This document shows, piece by piece, positions 26,923 to 35,493 of a DNA stretch of 64,000 nt. Where the stretch lies: positions 40,201-104,200 of the forward strand of contig NZ_MQVY01000006.1 in the NCBI RefSeq assembly GCF_002954385.1, written 5' to 3'. Under the pieces are notes generated by a model. That model did not search any database. It was not told where the DNA came from and worked only from the letters and a program-made list of their open reading frames with translations. Both the position numbers and the translations under genes were made by a program. Origin of the DNA: Tenacibaculum sp. SG-28. GTDB lineage: Bacteria; Bacteroidota; Bacteroidia; Flavobacteriales; Flavobacteriaceae. Each line of letters begins with the position of its first letter. The stretch's first letter is position 1.

Positions 26923-29715
26923 TTAAGGTAGTAGCTTTTCTGCGAGATATTTGGCAGTATGCGAATTTTTGTTTTTACATAATTCTTCTGGCGTTCCCTC
27001 AAAAATAAGATTTCCACCATTTTTTCCACCCTCCATTCCTAGGTCTATAATATAATCAGCACATTTAATTAATTCTATGTTGTGTTCGATAACTACGATA
27101 GAGTGTCCTTTTTCAAGTAGCGCATTAAAGGAGTTTATGAGCTTTTTTATATCGTGAAAGTGTAATCCGGTTGTAGGCTCGTCAAAAATAAATAAGGTTT
27201 TATCTTTTGTTGTTCCTTTCATTAAAAATGATGCTAACTTTATTCGTTGTGCTTCACCACCCGACAGGGTAGAGGAGGATTGACCTAATTGCACATAGCC
27301 CAATCCTACATCTTGGAGAGGTTTTAGTTTTTTAGCTATTTTTTCTTGGTGGTTATCCTTAAAAAAAGCAATGGCATCGTCTATGGTTAACCGTAAAATA
27401 GCATCAATATCTTTCTCCTCGAAGTTCACTTCCAAAACTTCTTTTTTAAAGCGTTTTCCTTTACAAGTATCACATTCTAAATGCACATCTGCCATAAACT
27501 GCATTTCAATAGTTACCTCTCCCTCTCCTTTACATACCTCACATCGTCCTCCTTCAACATTAAAAGAAAAATGTTTCGGTTGGTAGTTTCTTATTTTGGA
27601 TATTTTCTGTGCTGCAAATAATTTACGAATATCATCATAGGCTTTAATATATGTTACAGGATTTGATCGTGAGGATCTACCTATGGGATTCTGATCAATG
27701 AACTCGACGTGTTTTAGGGTGTCAAAATTCCCAGATATGTCTGTGAATTGTCCTAGTTTTGCACCGTGTCCTGTTAGTTTTTTTTGTAAAGCCGGATATA
27801 ATATTTTTTTAACCAAGGTGCTTTTTCCACTTCCTGAAACACCAGTTATCACAGTAAGACTATGTAATGGGAAAGTAACATCAATATTTTTTAAATTATG
27901 CTCTCTTGCGCCTTTTATTTGAATGGTGTTTTTTGAAACTCTTCTAGTTTTTGGAACTTTAATTTGAAGTTTTTCGGATAGGTATTTTGCCGTTAAAGAA
28001 TTAGATTTTAAAATTTCATTAAAATTCCCTTCTGCAACCACTTTTCCACCATAAGTACCTGCTTCGGGACCAATATCAATGATATAATCTGCCTCTCGCA
28101 TAATATCTTCATCATGCTCGACAACAATTACAGTATTTCCTAAGTTTCGAAGATTTTTCAATACTTTAATTAGCCTTGTTGTGTCTTTGGGGTGTAACCC
28201 TATACTAGGTTCATCGAGTATATACATCGATCCAACTAAACTACTACCTAAAGAAGTCGCTAAATTAATGCGTTGGCTTTCTCCCCCAGACAAGGTGTTT
28301 GAGGTCCTGTTTAATGTTAAATAGTGTAAACCTACATCTTTTAAAAATTGCAGTCTATTGCTTATTTCTTGCAGCAAGCGTTCCCCAATTTTTCGCTCGT
28401 GTTTGTGCAGTGTTAATGTATTGAAAAAGTCCGCTAATTCATCGAGAGGTATGTTGATGAGCTCTGAAATTGTTTTTCCATCTATTTTTACATAATTTGC
28501 TTCTTTTCTTAATCGTGTTCCGTTGCATGAGGTACACGTCGTTTTACCTCGGTACCTAGACAGCATAACCCTGTTTTGAATTTTATAACTCTTTGCCTCT
28601 AGTTTATGGAATAAATCGTGTATGCCTTTAAATTTTTGTGTACCGTTCCAAACTAACTCTTTTTGTTCCTCTGAAAGTTCAAACCACGGTTTATGTATCG
28701 AAATTCCGAATGCTTCTGCATGTAAAATGAGGTCATTTTTATATTTTTTATAACTATCCGTTTTGTAGGGGAAAATTGCATTCTCGTATATAGAAAGACC
28801 AGTATTTGGAATTACTAACTCTTCATCGATTCCTATGACATTGCCATAACCTTCACAAACAGGACACGCACCATATGGATTGTTAAAGCTAAATAAATGC
28901 GTATTCGGCTCTAAAAATGTAATACCGTCTAATTCAAATTTATTACTAAAGGAATGTGTTTTACCAGACGCCATATTGTCTATAATGCAAACACCTTTTC
29001 CTTCAAAAAATGCTGTTTGTGTTGCATCTGCCAACCTGTTATAAAAATCATCTTCGTGTCGCACCACAATTCGATCCACTACTAAAAATAATTTATTTCC
29101 TGTGAATGAAGAACTAGGGAAATCTTCAATTCTATATACGGTATCCTCGTATTTTAATCGTGCATAACCCTGCTGTTTTAAGACTTGTAAAATGGTTTCG
29201 ATTTTTCTTTCAGCAGATACTGTTATAGGGGCTAGCAATAAAAGCTTTGTTTTTTCTTCAAAATTTGAAATGAAATTTATGACGTCCGAAACCGTATGTT
29301 TTTTTACCTCGCCGCCAGAAATCGGAGAAAAGGTTTTACCGATTCGAGCATATAAGAGTTTAATGTAATCGTATATTTCTGTTGAGGTTCCTACGGTAGA
29401 TCTTGGATTTGTTGCATTTACTTTCTGTTCAATAGCAATAGCAGGAGCGATTCCCTTAATATAGTCTACCTTTGGTTTGTGTAATTTTCCTAAAAATTGT
29501 CTTGCGTACGAAGATAGGCTTTCTACATACCTTCTCTGTCCTTCGGCATATAATGTGTCAAATGCCAAAGAAGATTTTCCAGAACCTGAAAGTCCTGTGA
29601 TTACAATTAGTTTATTTCTAGGAAGTACTACATCAATATCTTTTAAATTATGCAGTTTTGCTCCTTTAATAATTATGTTTTCTTTAGGATTAACTTTAGA
29701 AATATCTTCTTTCAT
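26923..29715 (-). CDS. uvrA: excinuclease ABC subunit A
   Basis: A 930-residue DNA-damage recognition ATPase with two ABC modules. The first Walker A is GLSGSGKSS (41-49), with RRYVESLSSYARQFLGKL after it; signature motifs TLSGGESQRI and TLSGGEAQRIKLAS and Walker B segments (MYILDEPSIGLH, LFIFDEPTTGLH) are intact. Zinc-binding pairs CPVCEGYG, CTSCNGTR, CEVCKGEG and CDTCKGKR are present. UvrA scans DNA and loads UvrB in nucleotide excision repair. The gene appears monocistronic and its length is normal for Bacteroidota UvrA. Confidence 0.97.
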   Translation of the reverse strand: MKEDISKVNPKENIIIKGAKLHNLKDIDVVLPRNKLIVITGLSGSGKSSLAFDTLYAEGQRRYVESLSSYARQFLGKLHKPKVDYIKGIAPAIAIEQKVNATNPRSTVGTSTEIYDYIKLLYARIGKTFSPISGGEVKKHTVSDVINFISNFEEKTKLLLLAPITVSAERKIETILQVLKQQGYARLKYEDTVYRIEDFPSSSFTGNKLFLVVDRIVVRHEDDFYNRLADATQTAFFEGKGVCIIDNMASGKTHSFSNKFELDGITFLEPNTHLFSFNNPYGACPVCEGYGNVIGIDEELVIPNTGLSIYENAIFPYKTDSYKKYKNDLILHAEAFGISIHKPWFELSEEQKELVWNGTQKFKGIHDLFHKLEAKSYKIQNRVMLSRYRGKTTCTSCNGTRLRKEANYVKIDGKTISELINIPLDELADFFNTLTLHKHERKIGERLLQEISNRLQFLKDVGLHYLTLNRTSNTLSGGESQRINLATSLGSSLVGSMYILDEPSIGLHPKDTTRLIKVLKNLRNLGNTVIVVEHDEDIMREADYIIDIGPEAGTYGGKVVAEGNFNEILKSNSLTAKYLSEKLQIKVPKTRRVSKNTIQIKGAREHNLKNIDVTFPLHSLTVITGVSGSGKSTLVKKILYPALQKKLTGHGAKLGQFTDISGNFDTLKHVEFIDQNPIGRSSRSNPVTYIKAYDDIRKLFAAQKISKIRNYQPKHFSFNVEGGRCEVCKGEGEVTIEMQFMADVHLECDTCKGKRFKKEVLEVNFEEKDIDAILRLTIDDAIAFFKDNHQEKIAKKLKPLQDVGLGYVQLGQSSSTLSGGEAQRIKLASFLMKGTTKDKTLFIFDEPTTGLHFHDIKKLINSFNALLEKGHSIVVIEHNIELIKCADYIIDLGMEGGKNGGNLIFEGTPEELCKNKNSHTAKYLAEKLLP

Positions 29716-30275
29716 TTGCTCATAAAATAAGCTATAAAATTACGATATTTAATGAGATTTAAGAAATTTTACCTATTGGTAATGGTAGTGGAGAATTTAA
29801 GGTGATACCTGCCTAATACGCAATCTTTTAAAGATGTAATGTAAAAGGTTTAAATCTGTCTACGAAATTTTTTAAACCACTTTTCAGCGGAAAAGTAGCT
29901 GTATTTTTTATTCGAAAAAAATAATGGCAAAGCATACAAGGATTAGTTTACGCTGTAAGCATTAGTAACCAAAGGTTTTTACACTAAAAGGAAAGATGTA
30001 AAATAAAGTATAAAAATGGCTATTTATAGATGGATATCTAATTAGTGTTTTTTTAAAATAGGTATGGATTATTACAATGTAATTTGATTTTTTATTTTAA
30101 TTATTATGCTCTAAAATTGTAATTCTATTGGGAATTATTTGTATTTCTTCATTTAAAAACTCATATTTGTATATCTAAATTTAAAATTTTTGCCTATTTC
30201 ATAAAATTACTTTTACACATTATTCCCCTAACAAAAGGATAGAACGCAAAGCTTCTTTCCGACTAAAGTAATATT
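29716..30275. other. intergenic region between uvrA and an ECF sigma gene
   Basis: About 560 bp of AT-rich DNA with no credible protein or RNA gene. It holds the promoters of the two divergent genes. Several near matches to TAnnTTTG occur in the last 150 bp before the sigma factor, none with a convincing -33 element. Confidence 0.55.
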
Positions 30276-30860
30276 ATGAAAAAAAGTATCCACGCAGACA
30301 GTATTTTGGTTAAAAGCTATATGGATGGTAACCAAAATTCATTAGAAATACTCATTAAAAGGCATCAGCATAAGCTTTACAGTTTTATTTACAGTAAAAT
30401 TCCTAATAGAGATATTACGGAAGACATTTTTCAAGATACGTTTATCAAAGTTATACGTACATTAAAAAAAGGTAAGTATAACGAGGAGGGTAAGTTTTTA
30501 CCTTGGGTGATGCGAATAGCACATAACTTAGTAATTGATTATTTTCGAAAAAGCAATAGGTTGCCGAAATTTAATACTTCTGAAGAGTTTGATATTTTTT
30601 CTGTGATTCGTGACGAAACCATAAATGCAGAAGGTAAAATTATTAAAAATCAAATTTACAATGATGTTAAAGTATTAATAGAAGAATTACCTGAGGAGCA
30701 GAAGGAGGTTTTGGTGATGCGTATTTATAACGATATGAGCTTTAATGAGATTTCAGAAAATACAGGCGTTAGTATAAATACAGCCTTGGGTAGAATGCGT
30801 TATGCATTGATCAATCTTCGTAAAATAGTTGAAAAAAACAATATAATTTTGGTAGAGTAG
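30276..30860 (+). CDS. RNA polymerase ECF sigma factor
   Basis: A 194-residue sigma-70 family protein of the extracytoplasmic-function type. Region 2 spans about residues 18-90 (LIKRHQHKLYSFIYSKIPN, DITEDIFQDTFIKVIRTL, FLPWVMRIAHNLVIDYFRK) and region 4 about 130-185 (LPEEQKEVLVMRIYNDMSFNEISE, SINTALGRMRYALINLR). It directs polymerase to an alternative set of promoters. No anti-sigma gene is beside it; instead a 47-residue companion follows. In Flavobacteriia this lone sigma gene is common and often highly expressed, which is from general knowledge and not from this sequence. Confidence 0.92.
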   Translation: MKKSIHADSILVKSYMDGNQNSLEILIKRHQHKLYSFIYSKIPNRDITEDIFQDTFIKVIRTLKKGKYNEEGKFLPWVMRIAHNLVIDYFRKSNRLPKFNTSEEFDIFSVIRDETINAEGKIIKNQIYNDVKVLIEELPEEQKEVLVMRIYNDMSFNEISENTGVSINTALGRMRYALINLRKIVEKNNIILVE

Positions 30861-30907
30861 ACAATATTTTGAAAAACAAGGCGTTTCCTATATAAAAAGT
30901 AATTTAT

Positions 30908-31051
30908 ATGATTAAAAACTACCTTGATACGTCATACGACGTTACCATGAATCCGAAAAAAGAAACAGTTGATTTTTTGATAAGTTTTTCTAAAGCCTTA
31001 CAGGTTGTAAAGACCAAATCAGATCAATTCATTGAATTAAATTTGAATTAA
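30908..31051 (+). CDS. 47-residue conserved-type small protein downstream of the sigma factor
   Basis: A short frame starting at the ATG at 30908, 47 bp after the sigma gene stop, with stop codon at 31049-31051 and a strong terminator eight bases later. The product has MNPKKETVDFLISFSKALQV, a likely amphipathic helix, and ends KSDQFIELNLN. It has a clean protein-like composition and ideal position between gene and terminator, so I judge it real. It may be a regulator of the sigma factor or simply a co-transcribed small protein; no family is known to me with certainty. Confidence 0.65.
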   Translation: MIKNYLDTSYDVTMNPKKETVDFLISFSKALQVVKTKSDQFIELNLN

Positions 31052-31058
31052 ATAAGGG

Positions 31059-31088
31059 AAAAGTCTCAATATTATTATTGAGACTTTT
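31059..31088. terminator. bidirectional terminator between sigma operon and nth-like gene
   Basis: A 12-bp stem, AAAAGTCTCAAT / ATTGAGACTTTT (arms 31059-31070 and 31077-31088), lies between two convergent genes and has A- and T-rich flanks. Confidence 0.9.
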
Positions 31089-31091
31089 TAA

Positions 31092-31733
31092 TTATAATTT
31101 ATTTAGGATTGATTTTCTTCCAATTGTTTTGGTAATGATATCCTTTTCAATATCCCAACCTCTTGCGGGAGAATATTCTCTTCCATAAAAGATAATTTGT
31201 AAATGTAGTTTATTCCACAATTCCTCTGGAAACAGTCGTTTTGCGTCTTTTTCTGTTTGAGCAACGCTTTTTCCATTCGATAAATTCCAACGATACATTA
31301 ATCGTAGGATATGTGTGTCTACAGGAAATGCTGGAACGTTAAAGGCTTGTGCCATAACTACACCAGCAGTTTTATGTCCTACAGCAGGTAACTCTTCTAG
31401 ATCCTCGAAATTCGCAGGGACTTCTCCGTTATGTTTTTCAATTAAGATTTTAGAAAGACCATGAATTCCTTTAGATTTCATCGGAGATAAGCCAACAGGC
31501 TTAATAATCTCCCGAATTTCTTCTACGCTTAATTTAATCATGTCATACGGGTTATCGGCTTTTTCAAAGAGCAAGGGTGTTATGGTATTTACTCGTGCAT
31601 CTGTACTTTGGGCAGACATAAGTACTGCTATCAAAAGGGTATAAGGGTCTTTATGGTCAAGAGGCACGGGTGTTTCTGGATATAGTTTCTCTAAAGTGTT
31701 AATTACAAAAGATACTTTTTCAGCTTTGGTCAT
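31092..31733 (-). CDS. nth: endonuclease III-like DNA glycosylase without the Fe-S cluster cysteines
   Basis: A 213-residue helix-hairpin-helix glycosylase. LPAVGHKTAGVVMAQAF places the catalytic Lys121 and PVDTHIL the catalytic Asp139, matching Lys120 and Asp138 of E. coli Nth. It removes oxidised pyrimidines and nicks the abasic site. The C-terminus (FYGREYSPARGWDIEKDIIT...) lacks all four cysteines that hold the [4Fe-4S] cluster in the classical enzyme. The rest of the tail aligns well, so this looks like a cluster-less lineage variant rather than a broken gene. A terminator lies between it and the sigma operon. Confidence 0.9.
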   Translation of the reverse strand: MTKAEKVSFVINTLEKLYPETPVPLDHKDPYTLLIAVLMSAQSTDARVNTITPLLFEKADNPYDMIKLSVEEIREIIKPVGLSPMKSKGIHGLSKILIEKHNGEVPANFEDLEELPAVGHKTAGVVMAQAFNVPAFPVDTHILRLMYRWNLSNGKSVAQTEKDAKRLFPEELWNKLHLQIIFYGREYSPARGWDIEKDIITKTIGRKSILNKL

Positions 31734-31835
31734 AAAGATTTCATTTTAAAAACAAAGTTACAAAGTTCTTATAAATAGTAGGTTTTCTTTTTGAATTCGT
31801 AAATTTGATACTGATAATTTAAATTTATTTTACTA

Positions 31836-32288
31836 ATGACCACACTAAAAATAGGAGATAAGGCTCCAGCTTTTGAAGCCAAAGACGAAAAAGGAAATAC
31901 GAGAAAATTAGCAGATTATGCTGGAAAAAAATTAGTTGTTTTTTTCTATCCTAAGGCAAGTACACCTGGTTGTACCGCGGAGGCATGTAACCTTCGAGAT
32001 AATTATGAGACTTTTGTGAATCAGGGGTATGAAATTTTAGGCGTTAGCGCAGATAGTGCTAAGAGACAGCAAAATTGGATTGCGAAACACGATTTACCAT
32101 TCCCACTTCTAGCTGATGAAGATAAAGAAGTTATTTCGCAGTTTGGGGTATGGGGTCCAAAGAAATTTATGGGAAAAGAATATGATGGAATTCATAGAAC
32201 AACTTTTGTTATAGACGAAAATGGAGTAATTGAAGAGGTTATCGCAAAAGTTAAAACCAAAGAGCACGCTAGTCAAATACTTAAATAA
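31836..32288 (+). CDS. bcp: thioredoxin-dependent thiol peroxidase (Bcp/PrxQ)
   Basis: A 150-residue peroxiredoxin. YPKASTPGCTAEACNLRD contains the peroxidatic Cys46 and, five residues on, the resolving Cys51, the arrangement of the atypical two-cysteine PrxQ group. It reduces hydrogen peroxide and organic peroxides in the cytoplasm, recycled by thioredoxin. TAAATTTG at 31800-31807 is a likely promoter box 29 bp before the ATG. Divergent from the nth-like gene and followed by its own terminator. Confidence 0.95.
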   Translation: MTTLKIGDKAPAFEAKDEKGNTRKLADYAGKKLVVFFYPKASTPGCTAEACNLRDNYETFVNQGYEILGVSADSAKRQQNWIAKHDLPFPLLADEDKEVISQFGVWGPKKFMGKEYDGIHRTTFVIDENGVIEEVIAKVKTKEHASQILK

Positions 32289-32317
32289 AAAGGGAGTGAT
32301 TTTTCACTCCTTTTTTT
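32287..32317. terminator. terminator after bcp
   Basis: An AAAAGGGAGTGA / TCACTCCTTTTTT hairpin with a very short loop starts at the bcp stop codon; it can also end the convergent hydroxylase operon. Confidence 0.88.
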
Positions 32318-32330
32318 ACGTTAAATTTTG

Positions 32331-33253
32331 TTATAATTTTACTGCGTTTTCCTCTTGTTTTACTAATTTTTGCAGTTGTCGACTAGTTTTACTACTTCCG
32401 TCATGACTCCAACCTGGTGGCAGAAATATATATTTTAACCTTGTGGAAAGTGGCAAGTCTTTTTTTCTTATAAAAAAGTCTTTGTAAATTTCTTTCCATT
32501 CGTGAAAAATTATATTGACGGGATTTTTATCCTCCACATCTTTGGTGAGTCCGAATTTTAATTTTTCGTATTCCATTTCTTCTTTTTCCTCTTGAAAAGT
32601 TCCAAAAATTCTATCCCATATAATTAAAACCATCCCCATATTTTTATCTAAATATTTTGTATTCGAGGCGTGATGAACTCTATGGTGTGAGGGTGTTACG
32701 AAAATATATCCCCACCAACCTAATTTACTATTTATAAAGTTAGTGTGACATAAGGTACCGTAATTTTGATTCATAGCATAGGCAAACATTATATGTAACG
32801 GTGCTACACCAGCAAAAGCAAGTGGTAAAAAGAATATATAACGAAATAGTGGCTGTAAAACAGGAGACCTAAAACCTGTAGAAATATTGTAAAATTGCGA
32901 GTTGTGATGCGTGACGTGCACTGCCCAAAAAAACGAGAGTGGTGGTCTACATAGTGATGAATGTAATACAAGAAATCTTGTCCTACAAAAGCGATGATCC
33001 AATATAATACGGCATTGTCCCAAGTAACAAATCGGTGTTGAAAGCAAAACCCCATTACCAAGAAGGAGAAAGCTTTCATAACTATGTCTAATCCGAAGTT
33101 TGCAAGTGCAAAATACACATTTGTTGCAGTATCTTTGAAGTCGTAGTTTTTAGTTTTTGCTTTGTAACTAAAATACATTTCAATTAGAATAACCGTTATA
33201 AAAAACGGTGCACTCCAAATGTAAAGCGTATCTTGGTTTAAAATATCAAACAT
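32331..33253 (-). CDS. fatty acid hydroxylase / sterol desaturase family protein, frameshifted
   Basis: Two overlapping frames join into one protein of about 307 residues when one base is added to the A7 run at 32927-32933 (T7 on the coding strand): ...HHYVDHHSRFFWAVHVTHHNS.... The joined sequence carries the eight-histidine di-iron pattern of the family, HHYVDHHS, HVTHHNS and HRVHHASN, plus four membrane helices. Such enzymes hydroxylate or desaturate lipids in the inner membrane. The C-terminal 80 residues form a soluble tail. Start at 33253 (MFDILNQDTL). It heads toward bcp and follows the esterase gene by 11 bp, so it shares that operon. Confidence 0.85.
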
Positions 33254-33264
33254 TTTTTAGATTT

Positions 33265-33906
33265 TTATTCCAGCCTGTTTTCTATCCAACTTTTAAAACT
33301 ATAAAAATTTTGTGGCGATACTCCATGCCCAATAGGGTATTCGTGGTAGTCTGTTTTTACGTTGTATGCCGATAAAATTTGAGGAGCTTTGTTACCCCAA
33401 GTTACAGGAAGTACTTGGTCCATGGTTCCGTGGGATATATAGTAATCTGTTTTTATATCTTCACTCACTTTTTCCGGTAGTAATTCGGCATTGATATATC
33501 CACTTAAGGCAATTACATGTTGTACTTTATTTGGGTATTTTAAACTAAAAGCATAACTTAAAATAGCGCCTTGACTAAACCCAAGCAAAAAGGTTTTACC
33601 CTCATTTATTTGATATTTTCTTTGCATTGTATCAATAAAATCCGCAATAATGGTAACCGAAGTATTTGCTTGTGTAATATCTGAAAATTTTGCATTATTT
33701 GCATCAAAATTGATCGCGTACCATGCATAACCGCCATAACCCATTTCATAAGGGGCTCGAGCACTTACAATAATTAATTCTTCTGGTAGCTCATCCGCAA
33801 AAGAAAACAAATCGTTTTCATTACTCCCGTAGCCGTGCAGGAGCACCAATAAAGACGGATTTTCTACTTTTGTTTTGGGTTCTCTGACGATATACTCTAA
33901 ACTCAT
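33265..33906 (-). CDS. carboxylesterase / phospholipase-type alpha/beta hydrolase
   Basis: A 213-residue serine hydrolase of the dienelactone-hydrolase/YpfH group. LLHGYGSNENDL forms the oxyanion region, GFSQGAILS holds the nucleophile Ser111, HGTMDQVLP the Asp163 and EYPIGHGVSP the His194. No signal peptide, so cytoplasmic. These enzymes hydrolyse short acyl esters or lysophospholipids; the natural substrate is unknown. It lies between the DUF4870-like and hydroxylase genes with 1 and 11 bp gaps, indicating one operon. Confidence 0.88.
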   Translation of the reverse strand: MSLEYIVREPKTKVENPSLLVLLHGYGSNENDLFSFADELPEELIIVSARAPYEMGYGGYAWYAINFDANNAKFSDITQANTSVTIIADFIDTMQRKYQINEGKTFLLGFSQGAILSYAFSLKYPNKVQHVIALSGYINAELLPEKVSEDIKTDYYISHGTMDQVLPVTWGNKAPQILSAYNVKTDYHEYPIGHGVSPQNFYSFKSWIENRLE

Positions 33907-33907
33907 A

Positions 33908-34237
33908 CTATAATGTTTTAAACCATTTTTGAAAATATGTTCCTACCACTGGCACAAGTTTTGTTTCTCCTTGGAGAACACCTAAAAACCCAATACCCCA
34001 TAAAGCCAATATTGCAATACCTACACTAAATGCTATTAACCACCCAAAAAAAGTATATAAAATCCATTGGTTTGCGAAATAAAAAATATTAATTCCAAGA
34101 TTTTGACGAATGTGAAAACTTACGAAAGAGTTTTTTTGTGTATTGTTTAAAACAATTGCTATTACGGTTCCAATTATGGTGAGATAACTGAGAATTGCAA
34201 TAAAATTTCTTTTTACTTTAACTGGATATTTTTTCAT
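33908..34237 (-). CDS. Tic20/DUF4870-like membrane protein
   Basis: A 109-residue protein with three membrane segments (about 12-30, 45-65 and 68-88). The pattern VKRNFIAILSYLTIIGTVIA, then FHIRQNLGINIFYFANQW and a C-terminal GETKLVPVVGTYFQKWF fit the small DUF4870/Tic20-like family also seen at 4.7 kb. No activity is established. Its start overlaps the end of the dihydroorotase-like gene by 4 bp, so translation is coupled. Confidence 0.75.
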   Translation of the reverse strand: MKKYPVKVKRNFIAILSYLTIIGTVIAIVLNNTQKNSFVSFHIRQNLGINIFYFANQWILYTFFGWLIAFSVGIAILALWGIGFLGVLQGETKLVPVVGTYFQKWFKTL

Positions 34238-35493
34238 TTTCGTAATAATAACTGCTTGTTATTGTATACCCCGTAGGTGGCTCCATGTAAAGGGAGGCCA
34301 AGAAAGGCACTGTTTTTGGAACTAGAATGTATATGTTCTAGAGAGAATTTGTAGGCTGTATCAGGGTTGAAAAGCGTAAGCGATGCATTTTCTTTTTCTT
34401 GAATGCTTTGAATTGGAACACCGAATATTTTTTTTGGATTCGTACATAAACACTTTACAATAGTTTCTATGTCAAAAATAGAGTTTAGTACGCCAAAAGC
34501 GCTTTCGAAGCCTATTGTTCCATCCATAGCAGTAGAAAATTCAACTTTTTTATTTTCGATATCTACAGGGTTGTGGTCGGTGGTAATAATATCTATAATA
34601 CCTTCATTAATACCGGCGATTAAAGCACTTACATCTGAGTCGGTGCGCAATGGTGGAGAAACTTTTTTATTGCCGTCAAAATTCTCTAATTCTTTATCGG
34701 TTAGTAATAAGTTGTGAACCGCAACACTGCAGCTTACATTTAGCCCCTTATTCTTGGCTTCTTTCAATAACTCTACAGATTTTTTTGTCGAAATAGTCGG
34801 AATGTGTAATTTACCACCAGTGTATTCCAATAAAAATAAATCCCTTGCTATTTGTAATTCTTCCGCTAATGCAGGTATGCCTTTCAATCCTAAAATAGTA
34901 CTTTGTACACCTTCATTGGCTACACCGTCTCCGGCGATGGCCTCGTTTTTTGGGAAACTCAATACTAAACCATCAAAATTTTGGGCATATAAGAGTGAAA
35001 TTTTTAAGAGATTATCGTTGCAAATAGGTTTTTTATAGTCTCCGAAGGCTATAGCTCCGGATTTTTGCATATCATACATTTCTGCCATCTCTATCCCTTT
35101 ACTCTTTTGCGTAAGAGCTCCAATTGGATGTAGATTTGTAGCATGGTGGAGCGCTTTATTTCGAAGAAACTCTACGGAAGCTTTGTTGTCTGTAATCGGG
35201 AGCGTATTCGGATTTACAGCTATATCTGTAAACCCACTTTTTGCTGCTACAGCTAGTCCGTTTTTTATGGTTTCCCTTTCTTCATAACCAGGTTCACCAA
35301 GTGAGACACTTGTGTCGAACCAACCCTGACAAACGTGTAGGTTTTCTAATTCAATACGGTTGTGATTTTCTTTTGGAGTTATTTCATCCGCTATGCTCTT
35401 AATCTTACCATCTATAATTAGAATATCTTTTTTTTGCTTGTGAAATGGACTTGAAGTGTCAATAATTGTGGCCGATTTTAGCAACGTTCTCAT
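34234..35493 (-). CDS. dihydroorotase-like protein lacking key metal ligands
   Basis: A 419-residue amidohydrolase of the dihydroorotase class. Where active enzymes have HxH before the conserved Arg-Glu-Pro-Gly, this reads WFDTSVSLGEPGYEER; a later ligand site reads KLHIPTIST; and only IITTDHNPVD keeps a His near the usual catalytic Asp. A non-catalytic paralogue of this type is common in Bacteroidota beside a true PyrC elsewhere, and in other bacteria inactive dihydroorotases support aspartate transcarbamoylase. A structural or regulatory role is therefore more likely than catalysis, but this is inferred. It overlaps the genes on both sides by 4 bp. Confidence 0.8.
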   Translation of the reverse strand: MRTLLKSATIIDTSSPFHKQKKDILIIDGKIKSIADEITPKENHNRIELENLHVCQGWFDTSVSLGEPGYEERETIKNGLAVAAKSGFTDIAVNPNTLPITDNKASVEFLRNKALHHATNLHPIGALTQKSKGIEMAEMYDMQKSGAIAFGDYKKPICNDNLLKISLLYAQNFDGLVLSFPKNEAIAGDGVANEGVQSTILGLKGIPALAEELQIARDLFLLEYTGGKLHIPTISTKKSVELLKEAKNKGLNVSCSVAVHNLLLTDKELENFDGNKKVSPPLRTDSDVSALIAGINEGIIDIITTDHNPVDIENKKVEFSTAMDGTIGFESAFGVLNSIFDIETIVKCLCTNPKKIFGVPIQSIQEKENASLTLFNPDTAYKFSLEHIHSSSKNSAFLGLPLHGATYGVYNNKQLLLRK

